A stretch of 64,000 nucleotides of DNA. It comes from Ruegeria arenilitoris (GTDB lineage Bacteria > Pseudomonadota > Alphaproteobacteria > Rhodobacterales > Rhodobacteraceae). Below, piece by piece: positions 42,352 to 51,562 of the stretch. Location of the stretch: the NCBI RefSeq assembly GCF_042675705.1, contig NZ_JBHTJJ010000007.1. One strand, 5' to 3'. Within the stretch, counting starts at the first letter, position 1. Every line of letters begins with the position of its first letter. The translations under genes were made by a program, and so were the position numbers. The notes beneath the pieces are model-generated. The model was not told the DNA's origin. It ran no database searches and saw only the letters and a list, made by a program, of their open reading frames with translations.

Positions 42352-42565
42352 CAAAATTCCCCCCAAGCTATGCCATCTATTGTGGGGGTATCTTCGTAAA
42401 AATCCAGTGAAGCCCGACCGTTGACGCGGATCTGTGGGCGATTTGTTGCACAGACATCCCGGGTGGCACTGTGCGACTGCGCAGAGATGCTGCGCGCCTT
42501 CGGCGATGTGAACTGCGGCGCTGTCGCACTAAGCTTTGTCCGGAGACGGAAACGGAGGATCCAAG

Positions 42566-43555
42566 ATGGGCCTGTTGGTCGACGGCACCTGGCACGACAC
42601 CTGGTATGACACGAAATCCACCGGCGGAGCGTTCAAACGTTCGGCTGCCCAGTTTCGAAACTGGATAACGGCCGATGGCAATGCAGGTCCCTCGGGCAAG
42701 GACGGTTTCAAGGCCGAAGCCGGGCGATATCACCTGTATGTCAGCCTGGCCTGCCCTTGGGCACATCGGACGTTGATCTTCCGCCAGATCAAGGAACTTC
42801 AGGACCTGATCACCGTCTCGGTGGTTCATCCGGACATGCTGGACCACGGTTGGACTTTCCAGACCGACGATCACGGCGCCACCGGCGATGCTTTGTATGG
42901 GCTGGACTATGCCTATCAGGTCTACACACGCGCCGACCCGAACTACTCGGGCCGGGTGACGGTGCCCATCCTGTGGGACAAGGTACAAGAGACCATCGTG
43001 TCGAACGAAAGCTCGGAAATCATCCGCATGTTCAATTCGGCCTTCAACGAAATCACCGGCAACACCGACGACTACTGGCCCGCCGAGATGCGCGACGCAA
43101 TCGAAGAGGTCAATGCGCGGGTCTATTCAAACGTGAACAACGGCGTCTACAAATCCGGCTTTGCCACCACGCAGGAGGCCTATGACGCGGCCGTGCACCC
43201 CCTGTTCGATACGCTGGACTGGCTGGAGGATCGGCTGTCCACGAACCGATACCTGATGGGGGATCGCCTGACCGAGGCCGACTGGCGCCTGTTCACGACC
43301 CTGATCCGGTTCGACCCGGTCTATCACCTGCATTTCAAATGCAACCGCAGGCGGCTGATCGACTATCCCAACCTATGGGCCTACACCCGCGAACTGTATC
43401 AGTGGCCGGGGGTGGAAGGCACAGTGAACTTGCATCACATCGTGCGGCACTATCACTACAGTCACGACAGCATCAATCCGCACCGGATCATCCCGATCAA
43501 CCCCGTCTTGGACTATTGGGAGCCGCACGGACGCGATCAACGCCCCGCGGCGTAG
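42566..43555 (+). CDS. Glutathionyl-hydroquinone reductase (GST family)
   Basis: A 329-residue Xi-class glutathione transferase. The active-site Cys63 lies in SLACPWAHRTLIF, and the N-terminal FRNWITADG and C-terminal NLWAYTRELYQWPGV blocks match glutathionyl-hydroquinone reductases. These enzymes remove glutathione from quinone conjugates. The ATG at 42566 follows GGAGG. Its last 19 bases overlap the convergent receiver gene. The 214-bp upstream region holds no gene that I can see. Confidence 0.88.
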   Translation: MGLLVDGTWHDTWYDTKSTGGAFKRSAAQFRNWITADGNAGPSGKDGFKAEAGRYHLYVSLACPWAHRTLIFRQIKELQDLITVSVVHPDMLDHGWTFQTDDHGATGDALYGLDYAYQVYTRADPNYSGRVTVPILWDKVQETIVSNESSEIIRMFNSAFNEITGNTDDYWPAEMRDAIEEVNARVYSNVNNGVYKSGFATTQEAYDAAVHPLFDTLDWLEDRLSTNRYLMGDRLTEADWRLFTTLIRFDPVYHLHFKCNRRRLIDYPNLWAYTRELYQWPGVEGTVNLHHIVRHYHYSHDSINPHRIIPINPVLDYWEPHGRDQRPAA

Positions 43556-43899
43556 TGCTCAACCATCGCCGCCAGATCCTCGGGCGGCGTTCCGCTCTGG
43601 ACATAGGCGCAGGCGTTGGGGCTGTGCGCAAAGATCGACCCGTCGGAAAAGAACGTGGTGTTGGTGACGAAAATCACCCGGGCATCCGGGCGGCGATAGC
43701 TGGCGAAATCCGCGACAGCCAACGCGCTGCCTGAATCCAGAACCAAGTCCAGGATTATGATGTCGAAGGGCGTGCCATAAAGTGCAAGGATCGCTGCCTC
43801 CTGGCTTTCGACCAGAGTAACCTCGGCCCCCTGCCGTTCCAGGTGCCGCTGCCAGACCCGACCCAGATCGGGGTTACTCTCAACAATCAGAACTTTCAT
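43537..43899 (-). CDS. Orphan single-domain response regulator, atypical
   Basis: A 120-residue protein consisting of one receiver domain. Asp51 in IIILDLVLDSG is the expected phosphorylation site and the Thr in VIFVTNT is present. The acidic pair is reduced to Glu7 plus Ser, and the conserved Lys near the C-terminus is replaced in AYVQSGTPPEDL. It may therefore signal poorly by classical phosphorylation. No kinase is encoded nearby. The ATG at 43899 opens MKVLIVES. A CtrA-type box lies 70 bp upstream. Confidence 0.8.
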   Translation of the reverse strand: MKVLIVESNPDLGRVWQRHLERQGAEVTLVESQEAAILALYGTPFDIIILDLVLDSGSALAVADFASYRRPDARVIFVTNTTFFSDGSIFAHSPNACAYVQSGTPPEDLAAMVEHYAAGR

Positions 43900-43968
43900 T
43901 TGCAACAACCTCGGCACTTGATAAGGTGAGTGGTGCCGACCCCCATAAGCTGTGATCACGTTATTTCG

Positions 43969-43984
43969 TTAACAAAGGGTTAAC
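43969..43984. promoter_or_regulatory. CtrA-type binding site
   Basis: TTAACAAAGGGTTAAC, matching the CtrA consensus TTAAC-N6-TTAAC (TTAA-N7-TTAA) exactly. It lies between the orphan receiver gene (start at 43899) and cobC (start at 44082), closer to the first. CtrA controls the cell cycle or, in Rhodobacteraceae, motility, chemotaxis and gene transfer agent functions, so the receiver gene may belong to that regulon. Confidence 0.7.
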
Positions 43985-44081
43985 GGCCGCTCCAGCCCTC
44001 CTCTATGAACCGGATTTGCTTGTAAAAACGGCGTAAATCCGCTTGAAGCGGGGTAAATTCGGCGTTTTGGACGATTCCGGC

Positions 44082-45047
44082 ATGACTGACCGCACTGACG
44101 ACTTGAACCCACGCGGCAAGCGTGACCACGGCGGCGGGTTGGACGACGCCATTGCCCGCCACCGCGGCGCGCGAGCGGAATGGATCGACCTGTCGACCGG
44201 GATCAACCCGCACCCCTACCCGGTGGCGGACCTCACGTCCGAAGACTGGACCGCCCTGCCCGACCACGGGGCCTTTGCTCGGCTGAGCGATGCGGCCCGC
44301 CGGTTCTGGGGTGTGCCGGACGGCGCGGCGATTCTTCCCGCGCCGGGCGCTTCGGCCCTGATCGCGCGGATCCCGGCGCTGGCCCCCGTTGGTGCGGTCC
44401 AGATCACCACGCCCACCTACAACGAACATGCCGCCGCCTTTGCCGCGCAGGGCTGGACGGTGCAGCCCGGCGGCCCGACGCAGGCGCGGGTGATCGTGCA
44501 TCCCAACAATCCCGACGGCCGGATCTGGCAGGCCGAGGACGCCGATGCGCCGCTGACCGTGATCGACGAAAGCTTTTGCGACGTGACGCCCCAAGCATCA
44601 TTGATCCGCCTGTCCGAGCGCTCCGGCGTGATCGTTCTGAAAAGCTTTGGCAAGTTCTGGGGACTTGCAGGTCTGCGGCTGGGCTTTGCCATCGGGCATC
44701 CCGACCTGATCGCGCGACTGAACGATCTGACCGGCCCATGGGCGGTGTCCGGCCCGGCCCTGCGCATCGGCACGCAGGCCTTGAATGACACGGCCTGGGC
44801 CGAGGCCACACGCGCCCGACTGGCCCGCGATACGGAACGGCTGGATACGCTGATGACCGGCAAGGGCGCGCATTTGGTCGGCGGAACCACGCTGTTCCGC
44901 CTGTATGACGTGGACGATGCCGCCGCCTGGCAGGACCGGCTGGCACAGGCCCATATCTGGAGCCGCATCTTCCCCTTTTCCGATCGGTTCCTGCGGCTGG
45001 GCCTGCCGCCCGAGCATGGCTGGTCGCGGCTCGAGGCGGCGCTGTGA
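44082..45047 (+). CDS. cobC: Threonine-phosphate decarboxylase, cobalamin pathway
   Basis: A 321-residue PLP enzyme of the CobC family (the CobD of Salmonella), which decarboxylates L-threonine phosphate to aminopropanol phosphate for the nucleotide loop of B12. It has WIDLSTGINPHPYP at the N-terminus and the PLP-lysine region VLKSFGKFWGLAGLRLG. The ATG at 44082 is chosen for its fit to the family start. The stop overlaps the GTG of cbiB by three bases (GTGA). Confidence 0.92.
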   Translation: MTDRTDDLNPRGKRDHGGGLDDAIARHRGARAEWIDLSTGINPHPYPVADLTSEDWTALPDHGAFARLSDAARRFWGVPDGAAILPAPGASALIARIPALAPVGAVQITTPTYNEHAAAFAAQGWTVQPGGPTQARVIVHPNNPDGRIWQAEDADAPLTVIDESFCDVTPQASLIRLSERSGVIVLKSFGKFWGLAGLRLGFAIGHPDLIARLNDLTGPWAVSGPALRIGTQALNDTAWAEATRARLARDTERLDTLMTGKGAHLVGGTTLFRLYDVDDAAAWQDRLAQAHIWSRIFPFSDRFLRLGLPPEHGWSRLEAAL

Positions 45048-45964
45048 GCACCGCGCTGACGCTGGCCCTGGCGATGCTGCTGGACGCCGCATTGGGCGAG
45101 CCCGATTGGCTGTGGTCGCGTCTGCGGCACCCGGCGGTGCTGATGGGCAACGCCATCGGCTGGTTGGACCGCCGCCTGAATCACGGCACGCATCGACGGG
45201 CCAAGGGCGTGTTGGTCGCCCTTCTTCTGGTCTTGGGCGGCTGGGTGGTCGGTGCGGCGCTGGCGTCGCTTGGTTGGGCGGTCGAGGTCGTAGTCTGCGC
45301 GATCCTGTTGGCACAGAACTCTCTGGTGGCGCATGTCCGCGCCGTGGGCGTCGCGCTGCGGCAGTCCCTGCCCGAGGGCCGCGCAGCGGTGGCAATGATC
45401 GTGTCGCGCGACACCTCGCAGATGACCGAGGCACAGGTGGCGCGCTCGGCCATCGAGAGCGCCGCCGAGAACCTCAGCGACGGGGTGATCGCCCCGGCTT
45501 TCTGGTTCCTGCTGGGCGGCCTACCGGGGTTGCTGGTCTACAAGGCGGTGAACACCGCCGACAGCATGATCGGGTACCGCAACGACACGTACCGAGACTT
45601 CGGGTGGGCCGCCGCCCGGCTGGACGATCTGCTGAACCTGATCCCGGCGCGGCTGACTTGCCTGATGATCATGGCCCTGTCGGGACAGTGGCGCCAATGG
45701 CGGGCCATCGTCGCGGACGCGCAGCGCCACATTTCGCCCAATGCCGGCTGGCCCGAGGCCGCCATGGCCCGCGCGTTGGACGTGGCACTGGCCGGGCCGC
45801 GCAGCTATGACGGGCAGATGCGCGATCTGGCTTGGGTCAACGGCGAAGCCCGGCGCACGATCGGCGCAACGGAGGTTTTCCGCGCATGCGGGATCCTTTG
45901 GCAGGTTTGGGGGCTTGCGTTGGCCGGACTGACGGTGTGGGTTGTTCTGAACACGGTTTTCTGA
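45044..45964 (+). CDS. cbiB: Adenosylcobinamide-phosphate synthase
   Basis: A 306-residue membrane enzyme of the CbiB/CobD family, which joins adenosylcobyric acid with aminopropanol phosphate. It begins ALTLALAMLLDAALGEPDWLWSR-like and shows HPAVLMGNAIG, SESAAENLSDGVIAP-type and MIGYRNDTYRDFGWAAARLDD blocks. Several hydrophobic segments are present. The start is a GTG overlapping the cobC stop, so both steps of the aminopropanol branch are coupled. Confidence 0.94.
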   Translation: MSTALTLALAMLLDAALGEPDWLWSRLRHPAVLMGNAIGWLDRRLNHGTHRRAKGVLVALLLVLGGWVVGAALASLGWAVEVVVCAILLAQNSLVAHVRAVGVALRQSLPEGRAAVAMIVSRDTSQMTEAQVARSAIESAAENLSDGVIAPAFWFLLGGLPGLLVYKAVNTADSMIGYRNDTYRDFGWAAARLDDLLNLIPARLTCLMIMALSGQWRQWRAIVADAQRHISPNAGWPEAAMARALDVALAGPRSYDGQMRDLAWVNGEARRTIGATEVFRACGILWQVWGLALAGLTVWVVLNTVF

Positions 45965-45978
45965 GGATGGTTTTCGTC

Positions 45979-47142
45979 ATGCGCTTTGTCTCGGGCCTTA
46001 TGGCCGCTTGCCTGTTCGCCGCCCCGGCCCTTGCCCAATGCGGCGGCGGCTTCAACGCCTTCGTTCGCGGACTGAAGGCCGAAGCGGCACAGCAGGGGTT
46101 CGACACGGCCACGGTCGATGCGTTCTTCAACGGTGTGCAGCAGGACCCCAAGGTGCTGAAGGCCGACCGGGCGCAGGGCGTGTTCCAGAAACCGTTCATC
46201 GAGTTCTCGCGCCGCCTGATCTCGCAGGATCGGATCAGGCGCGGCAAGGCGATGGCGCAGAAATACGATGCCGTTTTCGACCGGATTGAGGCCGAATACG
46301 GTGTGTCGCGCGGGGTCCTGCTGGCCTTCTGGGCGTTCGAGACGGATTACGGCGCGTTTCAGGGCGATTTCAACACCCGCAATGCGCTGGTGACGCTGGC
46401 CCATGATTGCCGCCGCCCCGAACTGTTCCGGCCGCAGATCTTCGCCGCGATCGAGCTGTTCCGGAACGGAGACTTCGACCCGAACCGCACCACGGGCGCC
46501 TGGGCGGGCGAGATCGGCATGGTGCAGATGCTGCCCCATGACATTCTGGAAAACGGCGTGGACGGTGATGGCGACGGGCATGTTCGGTTGAAAACGTCGG
46601 CCCCCGACGCGCTGATGTCTGGGGGCAAGATGCTGTCGCATCTGGGCTGGCAGCCAGGTCAGCCCTGGCTGCAGGAGGTCACCGTGCCCGCACAGATGGA
46701 CTGGTCGCTGAGCGGGCCGGGCAAACCGCGCCCGGTCTCGGACTGGCAGGCGATGGGTGTGCAGGCGCGCAGCGGGTCGCTGGCCGACCTGCCGGCCTCG
46801 CTGATCCTGCCGCAGGGGCGCAAGGGTCCGGCCTTTCTGGCCTATCCGAATTTCGATGTCTATTTCGAGTGGAACCAAAGCTTTGTCTATGTCCTGACCG
46901 CGGCCTATTTCGCCACCAGGCTCGAAGGCGCGCAAGTCTATGCCGCGGGCAACCCCGATCCGGGCCTGACCGGCGCCCAGATGAAACAACTGCAGGCGAG
47001 ACTGCAGGCGCGCGGGCATGACGTGGGCAAGATCGACGGCATCTTGGGGGCCGGTACGCGCGCTGCAGTACAGGCTGAGCAGGCCCGGCTGGGCCTGCCC
47101 GCAGATGCCTGGCCGACAGTTGATTTGCTAAACCGACTTTAG
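45979..47142 (+). CDS. Lytic murein transglycosylase with peptidoglycan-binding domain
   Basis: A 387-residue secreted protein. The signal peptide FVSGLMAACLFAAPALAQ is followed by an MltB-type (SLT_2) transglycosylase domain (about 25-310), with the catalytic Glu in FWAFETDYGAFQGDF, and a C-terminal PG_binding_1 domain (about 325-385) with KIDGILGAGTRAAVQ. It cleaves the glycan strands of murein with formation of anhydro-muramic ends. The ATG at 45979 opens the signal peptide, with GAGGA upstream. An ATG at 45967 is possible. Confidence 0.9.
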   Translation: MRFVSGLMAACLFAAPALAQCGGGFNAFVRGLKAEAAQQGFDTATVDAFFNGVQQDPKVLKADRAQGVFQKPFIEFSRRLISQDRIRRGKAMAQKYDAVFDRIEAEYGVSRGVLLAFWAFETDYGAFQGDFNTRNALVTLAHDCRRPELFRPQIFAAIELFRNGDFDPNRTTGAWAGEIGMVQMLPHDILENGVDGDGDGHVRLKTSAPDALMSGGKMLSHLGWQPGQPWLQEVTVPAQMDWSLSGPGKPRPVSDWQAMGVQARSGSLADLPASLILPQGRKGPAFLAYPNFDVYFEWNQSFVYVLTAAYFATRLEGAQVYAAGNPDPGLTGAQMKQLQARLQARGHDVGKIDGILGAGTRAAVQAEQARLGLPADAWPTVDLLNRL

Positions 47143-47146
47143 ACGC

Positions 47147-47644
47147 TCAATCCGTTGGGTCGTGGAATACCAGCGTGAATCCTTCCTCAGGCGTGGGTTC
47201 CGCGTAATGCTTGGAAAACCGGCGGAACTGCTCTTCGGTCGCGGCAAAGGCGTGGTCGCCCGCTGCGTTTCGTGCTTGCAGTCGGGCCAGACAAACGGTG
47301 TCGGGCGTGGTCAGCACATGCATCTGATGCGCCGTATCGGTCTGATCCAGAATTTCGCGCATCCAGGCGCGGGTTTCGACCGTGTTGACCGGGAAATCCA
47401 GAACAACCGACATGCCCGCTTCAAGCAGAGTGGTGACATGCGGACCCATCGCCGCCCGCAGACGCGTGGAACAGCGCAGATAGTCGGCACCTGTCACCAT
47501 CTGATCGGCAAAAAGCGGCTTCAGCCAGGCGTCCTCGGAAATCAGAACTGTGCCGGGCTTCCTCGCGAGCTGGGCGGCAAGCGTCGATTTTCCTGCGGCG
47601 ATCTTTCCGCAAAGCATGTGCAGGGTCGGAGCGTGTCGGGTCAT
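47147..47644 (-). CDS. P-loop kinase-like protein (AAA_33 type)
   Basis: A 165-residue P-loop protein with Walker A GKIAAGKST near the N-terminus, then VLISEDAWLKPLF, a stretch typical of small kinases, and VVLDFPVNTVETRAWM. The pattern fits the AAA_33 or zeta-toxin-like group of phosphotransferases, including those acting on small molecules. No antitoxin gene is adjacent, so I do not call it a toxin. It converges on the transglycosylase gene with only four bases between. Confidence 0.75.
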   Translation of the reverse strand: MTRHAPTLHMLCGKIAAGKSTLAAQLARKPGTVLISEDAWLKPLFADQMVTGADYLRCSTRLRAAMGPHVTTLLEAGMSVVLDFPVNTVETRAWMREILDQTDTAHQMHVLTTPDTVCLARLQARNAAGDHAFAATEEQFRRFSKHYAEPTPEEGFTLVFHDPTD

Positions 47645-47689
47645 CGGTCGATTCCTGGTTAGGCACGGCGGGTGAAAGGCAGGCCCCGA

Positions 47690-48052
47690 TCACTCGGGTC
47701 GCACCGGGTAACGTTCACCTTTTTCGGTGATCAGGATCAACCGACCATTGTTCCGCACGTACAGATCGCAGCGGTCGAACCCGTTGCGGTACTGCACACA
47801 GATGCTGCCATCAGCGGCGATCGAGTAGGTTCCGAAGGCCGTTCCGCCGCCATTGACCGCCGAATAAGTATAGGAATAGGCCCCACCGGCCGAGTATTTC
47901 GACTGCCCGTCGTCATAGAAAGTCAGCGTCCGCCCAGCCAACGCGTCCAGTTCAGCGGGGCTCAGGGGGATATCACCGGGGCGTATGGCCCATTCGGCAG
48001 CCCAGAGCGGCGATGCGGCGCAGGCCGCGGCGATCAGCAACAGGTGTTTCAT
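47690..48052 (-). CDS. Secreted conserved hypothetical protein
   Basis: A 120-residue protein with a cleavable signal peptide (MKHLLLIAAACAASPLWA) and a beta-rich mature part with YDDGQSKYSAGGAYSYTYS and ICVQYRNGFDRCDLYV. Two cysteines in the mature domain may pair in the periplasm. I do not recognise the family, though such small beta proteins are common in roseobacters. It lies 54 bp downstream of smc on the same strand. Confidence 0.65.
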   Translation of the reverse strand: MKHLLLIAAACAASPLWAAEWAIRPGDIPLSPAELDALAGRTLTFYDDGQSKYSAGGAYSYTYSAVNGGGTAFGTYSIAADGSICVQYRNGFDRCDLYVRNNGRLILITEKGERYPVRPE

Positions 48053-48106
48053 GCGGCCAGCCTAGCCCGGCCCGGCCCGTTCGCGGAATAACGTTGCGGT
48101 GAGCGG

Positions 48107-51100
48107 TCAGGCGACCATCTGCTCGGCCTTCTTCAGATCGACCGAAACCAGCTGGCTGACGCCCTGTTCCTGCATGGTCACGCCGAACAGACGGTCCATC
48201 CGGGCCATGGTCACCGCGTGGTGGGTGATGATCAGGAACCGCGTGTCGGTCTGGCGGCACATCTCGTCCAGCAGATCGCAGAACCGGGTCACGTTGGCAT
48301 CGTCCAGCGGCGCGTCGACCTCGTCCAGCACGCAGATCGGCGCCGGGTTGGCCAAGAACACGCCGAAGATCAGTGCGGTGGCGGTCAGGGTCTGTTCCCC
48401 GCCCGACAGCAGGCTGAGCGTCGACAGCTTCTTGCCGGGCGGTTGGCACATGATCTCGAGCCCCGCATCCAGCGGGTCGTCGCTCTCGACCATCACCAGG
48501 TTGGCCTCGCCGCCACCGAACAGATGCTTGAACAGCATGGCGAAGTTCGCGTTGACCTGTTCGAAGGCGGTCAGCAGACGCTCGCGGCCCTCGCGGTTGA
48601 GGCTGGCGATGCCGCTGCGCAGCGCCTTGATCGCTTCTTCCAGGTCGGATTTCTCGCTATTGAGCGTGTCGAACTCCTCCTGAACCTCCTTGGCGTCCTC
48701 CTCAGCGCGCAGGTTCACCGCACCCATGGCATCACGCTGACGCTTGTGGCGGTTCACCTCAGCTTCCAAGGCATCGGCGGCGGGCATGTCGTCGGGGTTC
48801 ACGTCCAGCTGGTTCAACAACTGGTTCGGGGTCAGTTGCTGATCCTCGGCGATGCGCTCGGCAGCAGCGGCAACACTTTCCTTGGCCGCCTCGAACCGCG
48901 CCTCGGCCGCGGCGCGGGCTTCGCGCGCCTCCGAGGCCTTGCGCTCGGCCTCGCGCTCGGCCAGCACGGCCTCGCGTTGCAGCGCTTCGGCCTGGGCCAG
49001 CTTGTCTGCGGCCTCGGCGCGGCGGGCCTCGGCGGCCTCGATCATCTCGTTCAGCTCTTCGCGCGCCTCGGCGATCTCGGCGGGCGCGGCCATCGCCTCG
49101 GTCAGCTCTTCCTCGGAACTGGCTTTGCGCTCGGCCAGCTCGGCGATGCGCTTCTCGGCGGTTTCCAAACGGTGTTTCCAGCCGCTCAAGTCCTTGGCCA
49201 CCTCCTGCGTGCGGCGGGTGCGGGCCTCGCCCTCGCGGCGCAGCTCGTCATGGGTCGAGCGATGCGTCAGCATGGTGATCCGCGCGGCCTCGACCGTCTG
49301 CTTGATGTCCTCGACCCGGGCGCGGGCGGTGTCCAGATCGCCCAACTCGGCCAGCGCGGCCTCAGCCTCGCGCAGCTGGGCGCGGGCCGCCATCGCATCC
49401 TGCTTGTGGCGGTCGACCGCAAGCGTCAGGTTCTCCAGCTTGCCCTGCGCCAGGTTGCGGTCGGCCTCGGCCCGGCTGAGCGCGCGGGCGGCCTCGGCCA
49501 TGCGTTGGTCGGCGGCGCGGCGGGCCTCGCGGGCGCGGCGGTCGGCCTCGGTCACCTCGGTCAGTTGCCGCGACAGAGCCTCATGCGCGGCGCGGGCGCC
49601 GTCGGCCTGCGCCTCGACCTGCGCCAGCTGCTGTTTCAGCGCCTCAAGCTTGTTGAGCTGCTCGAGCCGCAGCGCCGCGGCGCTGGGGGCATCCTCGGCC
49701 CAAGCGCGGAACCCGTCCCAGCGCCACAGATCGCCCGAGCGCGACACCAACCGTTGGCCGGGTTTCAGCAAGGGTTGCAGCCGCGCACCCTGATCCGCGT
49801 CGATCAGGCCGATCTGCGCGATGCGACGGCTGAGGCGGTCCGGCCCCGAGACGTGCAGCGCCAGCGGCTCGGCCCCGTCCGGCAACGGTTGATCGGCGTC
49901 ATAGCCCGGCACCTGCACCCAGCCCGACGGGCCATCGCCCTCGACCAGCGGGGCGCGGAGGTCATCCGCCAGCGCGGCCCCCAGCGCCTTTTCAAAGCCC
50001 GGCTCGACCCGCAGCAGGTCCAGCACCTGCCCGCCCTCGGCGGTGTCGCGCTCGACCAGCTTGGCCAGCGCAGTGGTCTCAGCCCGGATCGCGCCCAACT
50101 CGCCCTCGGCCTCGGAGCGTTGGGCGCGGGCCTCGGCCTCGCGCGCCTGCGTTTCACCGCGCAGCTCGTCGGCGGCGGCCAGCGCTTCTTCGGCGGCTTC
50201 GGCGGCCTCGCGCGCCTCTTCCTCGGCGGCTTGCGCGGCCTCGAACGCTTCGTCGGCGCGGGTCAGCGCGGCGCGGGCCTCGGCGACGGCCGCACGGGCC
50301 TTTTCCTCTTCGGCCTCGGACCTTGCGAGCGTCTTGCGGCTGTCCTCGACCAGGCGCTGCGCCGATTGATGACGCGCGACCAGACGGGCGGTGTCCTCGG
50401 TCTCCTGCGCCAGCAGATCCTCGCGCTCCTGCAGAACCGCGGCGGCTTCGCGGGCGATTTCGGCGGCTTCGGCCAGCTTGTCGTCATGGCCCTCGGCGGC
50501 CTTGGCCAGTTCGCGGGCCTCCCATTCCAGCCGTTCGATCATCTCGCCGGCGTCGCGGTTCAAACCGGTTTCACGCTCGATGTCGCGGCCCAGTTGCTGG
50601 ATACGGGCGGTTAGGGTTTCGATGGTCTGGCGCGCGCGGGTTTCCTGATCGGACAGCTGATCGCGCTGCACCTGCTGGCGCTGCAGGACGGCGGCGGCGA
50701 TGGCCTCTTCTTCGCGTAGCGGCGGCAGGGTTTCTTCGATCTCGGCGCGTTTCGCGCTTGCGGCGCGGGCCTCGGCCTCGGCGCGCGCGGCTTCGGTCGT
50801 GCGGTCGCGCAGACGCTCTTCGGCCTGCTGGCGGGCCATGTCGGCCTCTTTCCAACGGCGATACAGCAACATGCCCTCGGCTTGGCGCAATTGCTCGCCG
50901 ATCTCACGATACCGCGCGGCCTGACGGGCCTGGCGCGCCAGCTGCGCCAACTGCGTGCCCAACTGTTCCAGCACGTCATCGACGCGGGTCAAGTTGGCCT
51001 CGGTGCCCTTGAGCTTCAGTTCGGCCTCATGCCGCCTCTGGTACAGACCCGAGATGCCGGCGGCCTCTTCCAGAATGCGGCGGCGGGCGCGGGGTTTGGC

Positions 51101-51562
51101 GTTGATCAGCTCGGCGATCCGGTTCTGCCCCACCAGCGCAGGCGAATGCGCGCCGGTCGAGGCGTCGGCGAACAGCATCTGCACGTCGCGGGCGCGCACG
51201 TCCTTGCCGTTGGCCTTGTAGGCGCTGCCCACGTCGCGGGTGATGCGGCGCACGATCTCGATCTGGTCGCTGTCATTGAACCCGGCCGGGGCCAGACGTT
51301 CCGAGTTGTCCATGGTCAGGACGACCTCGGCGAAGTTGCGCGCCGGACGGGTGGCGGCACCGGCAAAGATCACGTCCTCCATCGCACCGCCGCGCATCGA
51401 TTTGGGGCGGTTCTCGCCCATCACCCAGCGCAACGCTTCGAGCAGGTTGGACTTGCCGCAGCCGTTGGGCCCCACCACACCGGTCAACCCGTCCGCGATG
51501 ATCAGATCGGTCGGATCGACGAAGCTTTTGAAGCCGGTGAGTTTGAGTTTGGTAAAGCGCAA
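48107..51562 (-). CDS. smc: Chromosome segregation protein SMC
   Basis: A 1151-residue SMC ATPase that compacts and resolves chromosomes with ScpAB. The Walker A motif GPNGCGKS lies at about 32-39. Long coiled coils with Ala/Glu/Arg-rich heptads flank a hinge domain (about 505-640). The ABC signature LLSGGEQTLTATALIF and Walker B CVLDEVDAPLDDAN lie in the C-terminal head. No ATG is available at the N-terminus. The best start is a TTG at 51562, giving LRFTKLKLTGFKSF. A short out-of-frame reading frame with a good ribosome-binding site overlaps this start. Confidence 0.95.
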   Translation of the reverse strand: MRFTKLKLTGFKSFVDPTDLIIADGLTGVVGPNGCGKSNLLEALRWVMGENRPKSMRGGAMEDVIFAGAATRPARNFAEVVLTMDNSERLAPAGFNDSDQIEIVRRITRDVGSAYKANGKDVRARDVQMLFADASTGAHSPALVGQNRIAELINAKPRARRRILEEAAGISGLYQRRHEAELKLKGTEANLTRVDDVLEQLGTQLAQLARQARQAARYREIGEQLRQAEGMLLYRRWKEADMARQQAEERLRDRTTEAARAEAEARAASAKRAEIEETLPPLREEEAIAAAVLQRQQVQRDQLSDQETRARQTIETLTARIQQLGRDIERETGLNRDAGEMIERLEWEARELAKAAEGHDDKLAEAAEIAREAAAVLQEREDLLAQETEDTARLVARHQSAQRLVEDSRKTLARSEAEEEKARAAVAEARAALTRADEAFEAAQAAEEEAREAAEAAEEALAAADELRGETQAREAEARAQRSEAEGELGAIRAETTALAKLVERDTAEGGQVLDLLRVEPGFEKALGAALADDLRAPLVEGDGPSGWVQVPGYDADQPLPDGAEPLALHVSGPDRLSRRIAQIGLIDADQGARLQPLLKPGQRLVSRSGDLWRWDGFRAWAEDAPSAAALRLEQLNKLEALKQQLAQVEAQADGARAAHEALSRQLTEVTEADRRAREARRAADQRMAEAARALSRAEADRNLAQGKLENLTLAVDRHKQDAMAARAQLREAEAALAELGDLDTARARVEDIKQTVEAARITMLTHRSTHDELRREGEARTRRTQEVAKDLSGWKHRLETAEKRIAELAERKASSEEELTEAMAAPAEIAEAREELNEMIEAAEARRAEAADKLAQAEALQREAVLAEREAERKASEAREARAAAEARFEAAKESVAAAAERIAEDQQLTPNQLLNQLDVNPDDMPAADALEAEVNRHKRQRDAMGAVNLRAEEDAKEVQEEFDTLNSEKSDLEEAIKALRSGIASLNREGRERLLTAFEQVNANFAMLFKHLFGGGEANLVMVESDDPLDAGLEIMCQPPGKKLSTLSLLSGGEQTLTATALIFGVFLANPAPICVLDEVDAPLDDANVTRFCDLLDEMCRQTDTRFLIITHHAVTMARMDRLFGVTMQEQGVSQLVSVDLKKAEQMVA

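Noticed and set aside
43900..44081. A cobalamin riboswitch before cobC-cbiB
   Set aside because: I found no B12-box-like core and no large conserved stem system in the 182 bp. The stretch is explained by the CtrA-type box and short leader sequence.
47147..47644. A zeta-type toxin of a toxin-antitoxin system
   Set aside because: The P-loop kinase fold is compatible, but there is no small antitoxin gene next to it and no toxin-specific motif.
48218..50614. A 798-codon open frame on the plus strand opposite smc
   Set aside because: It is the antisense of a GC-rich, Ala/Glu/Arg-rich coiled-coil gene; the smc frame carries all expected motifs, and the antisense protein has none.
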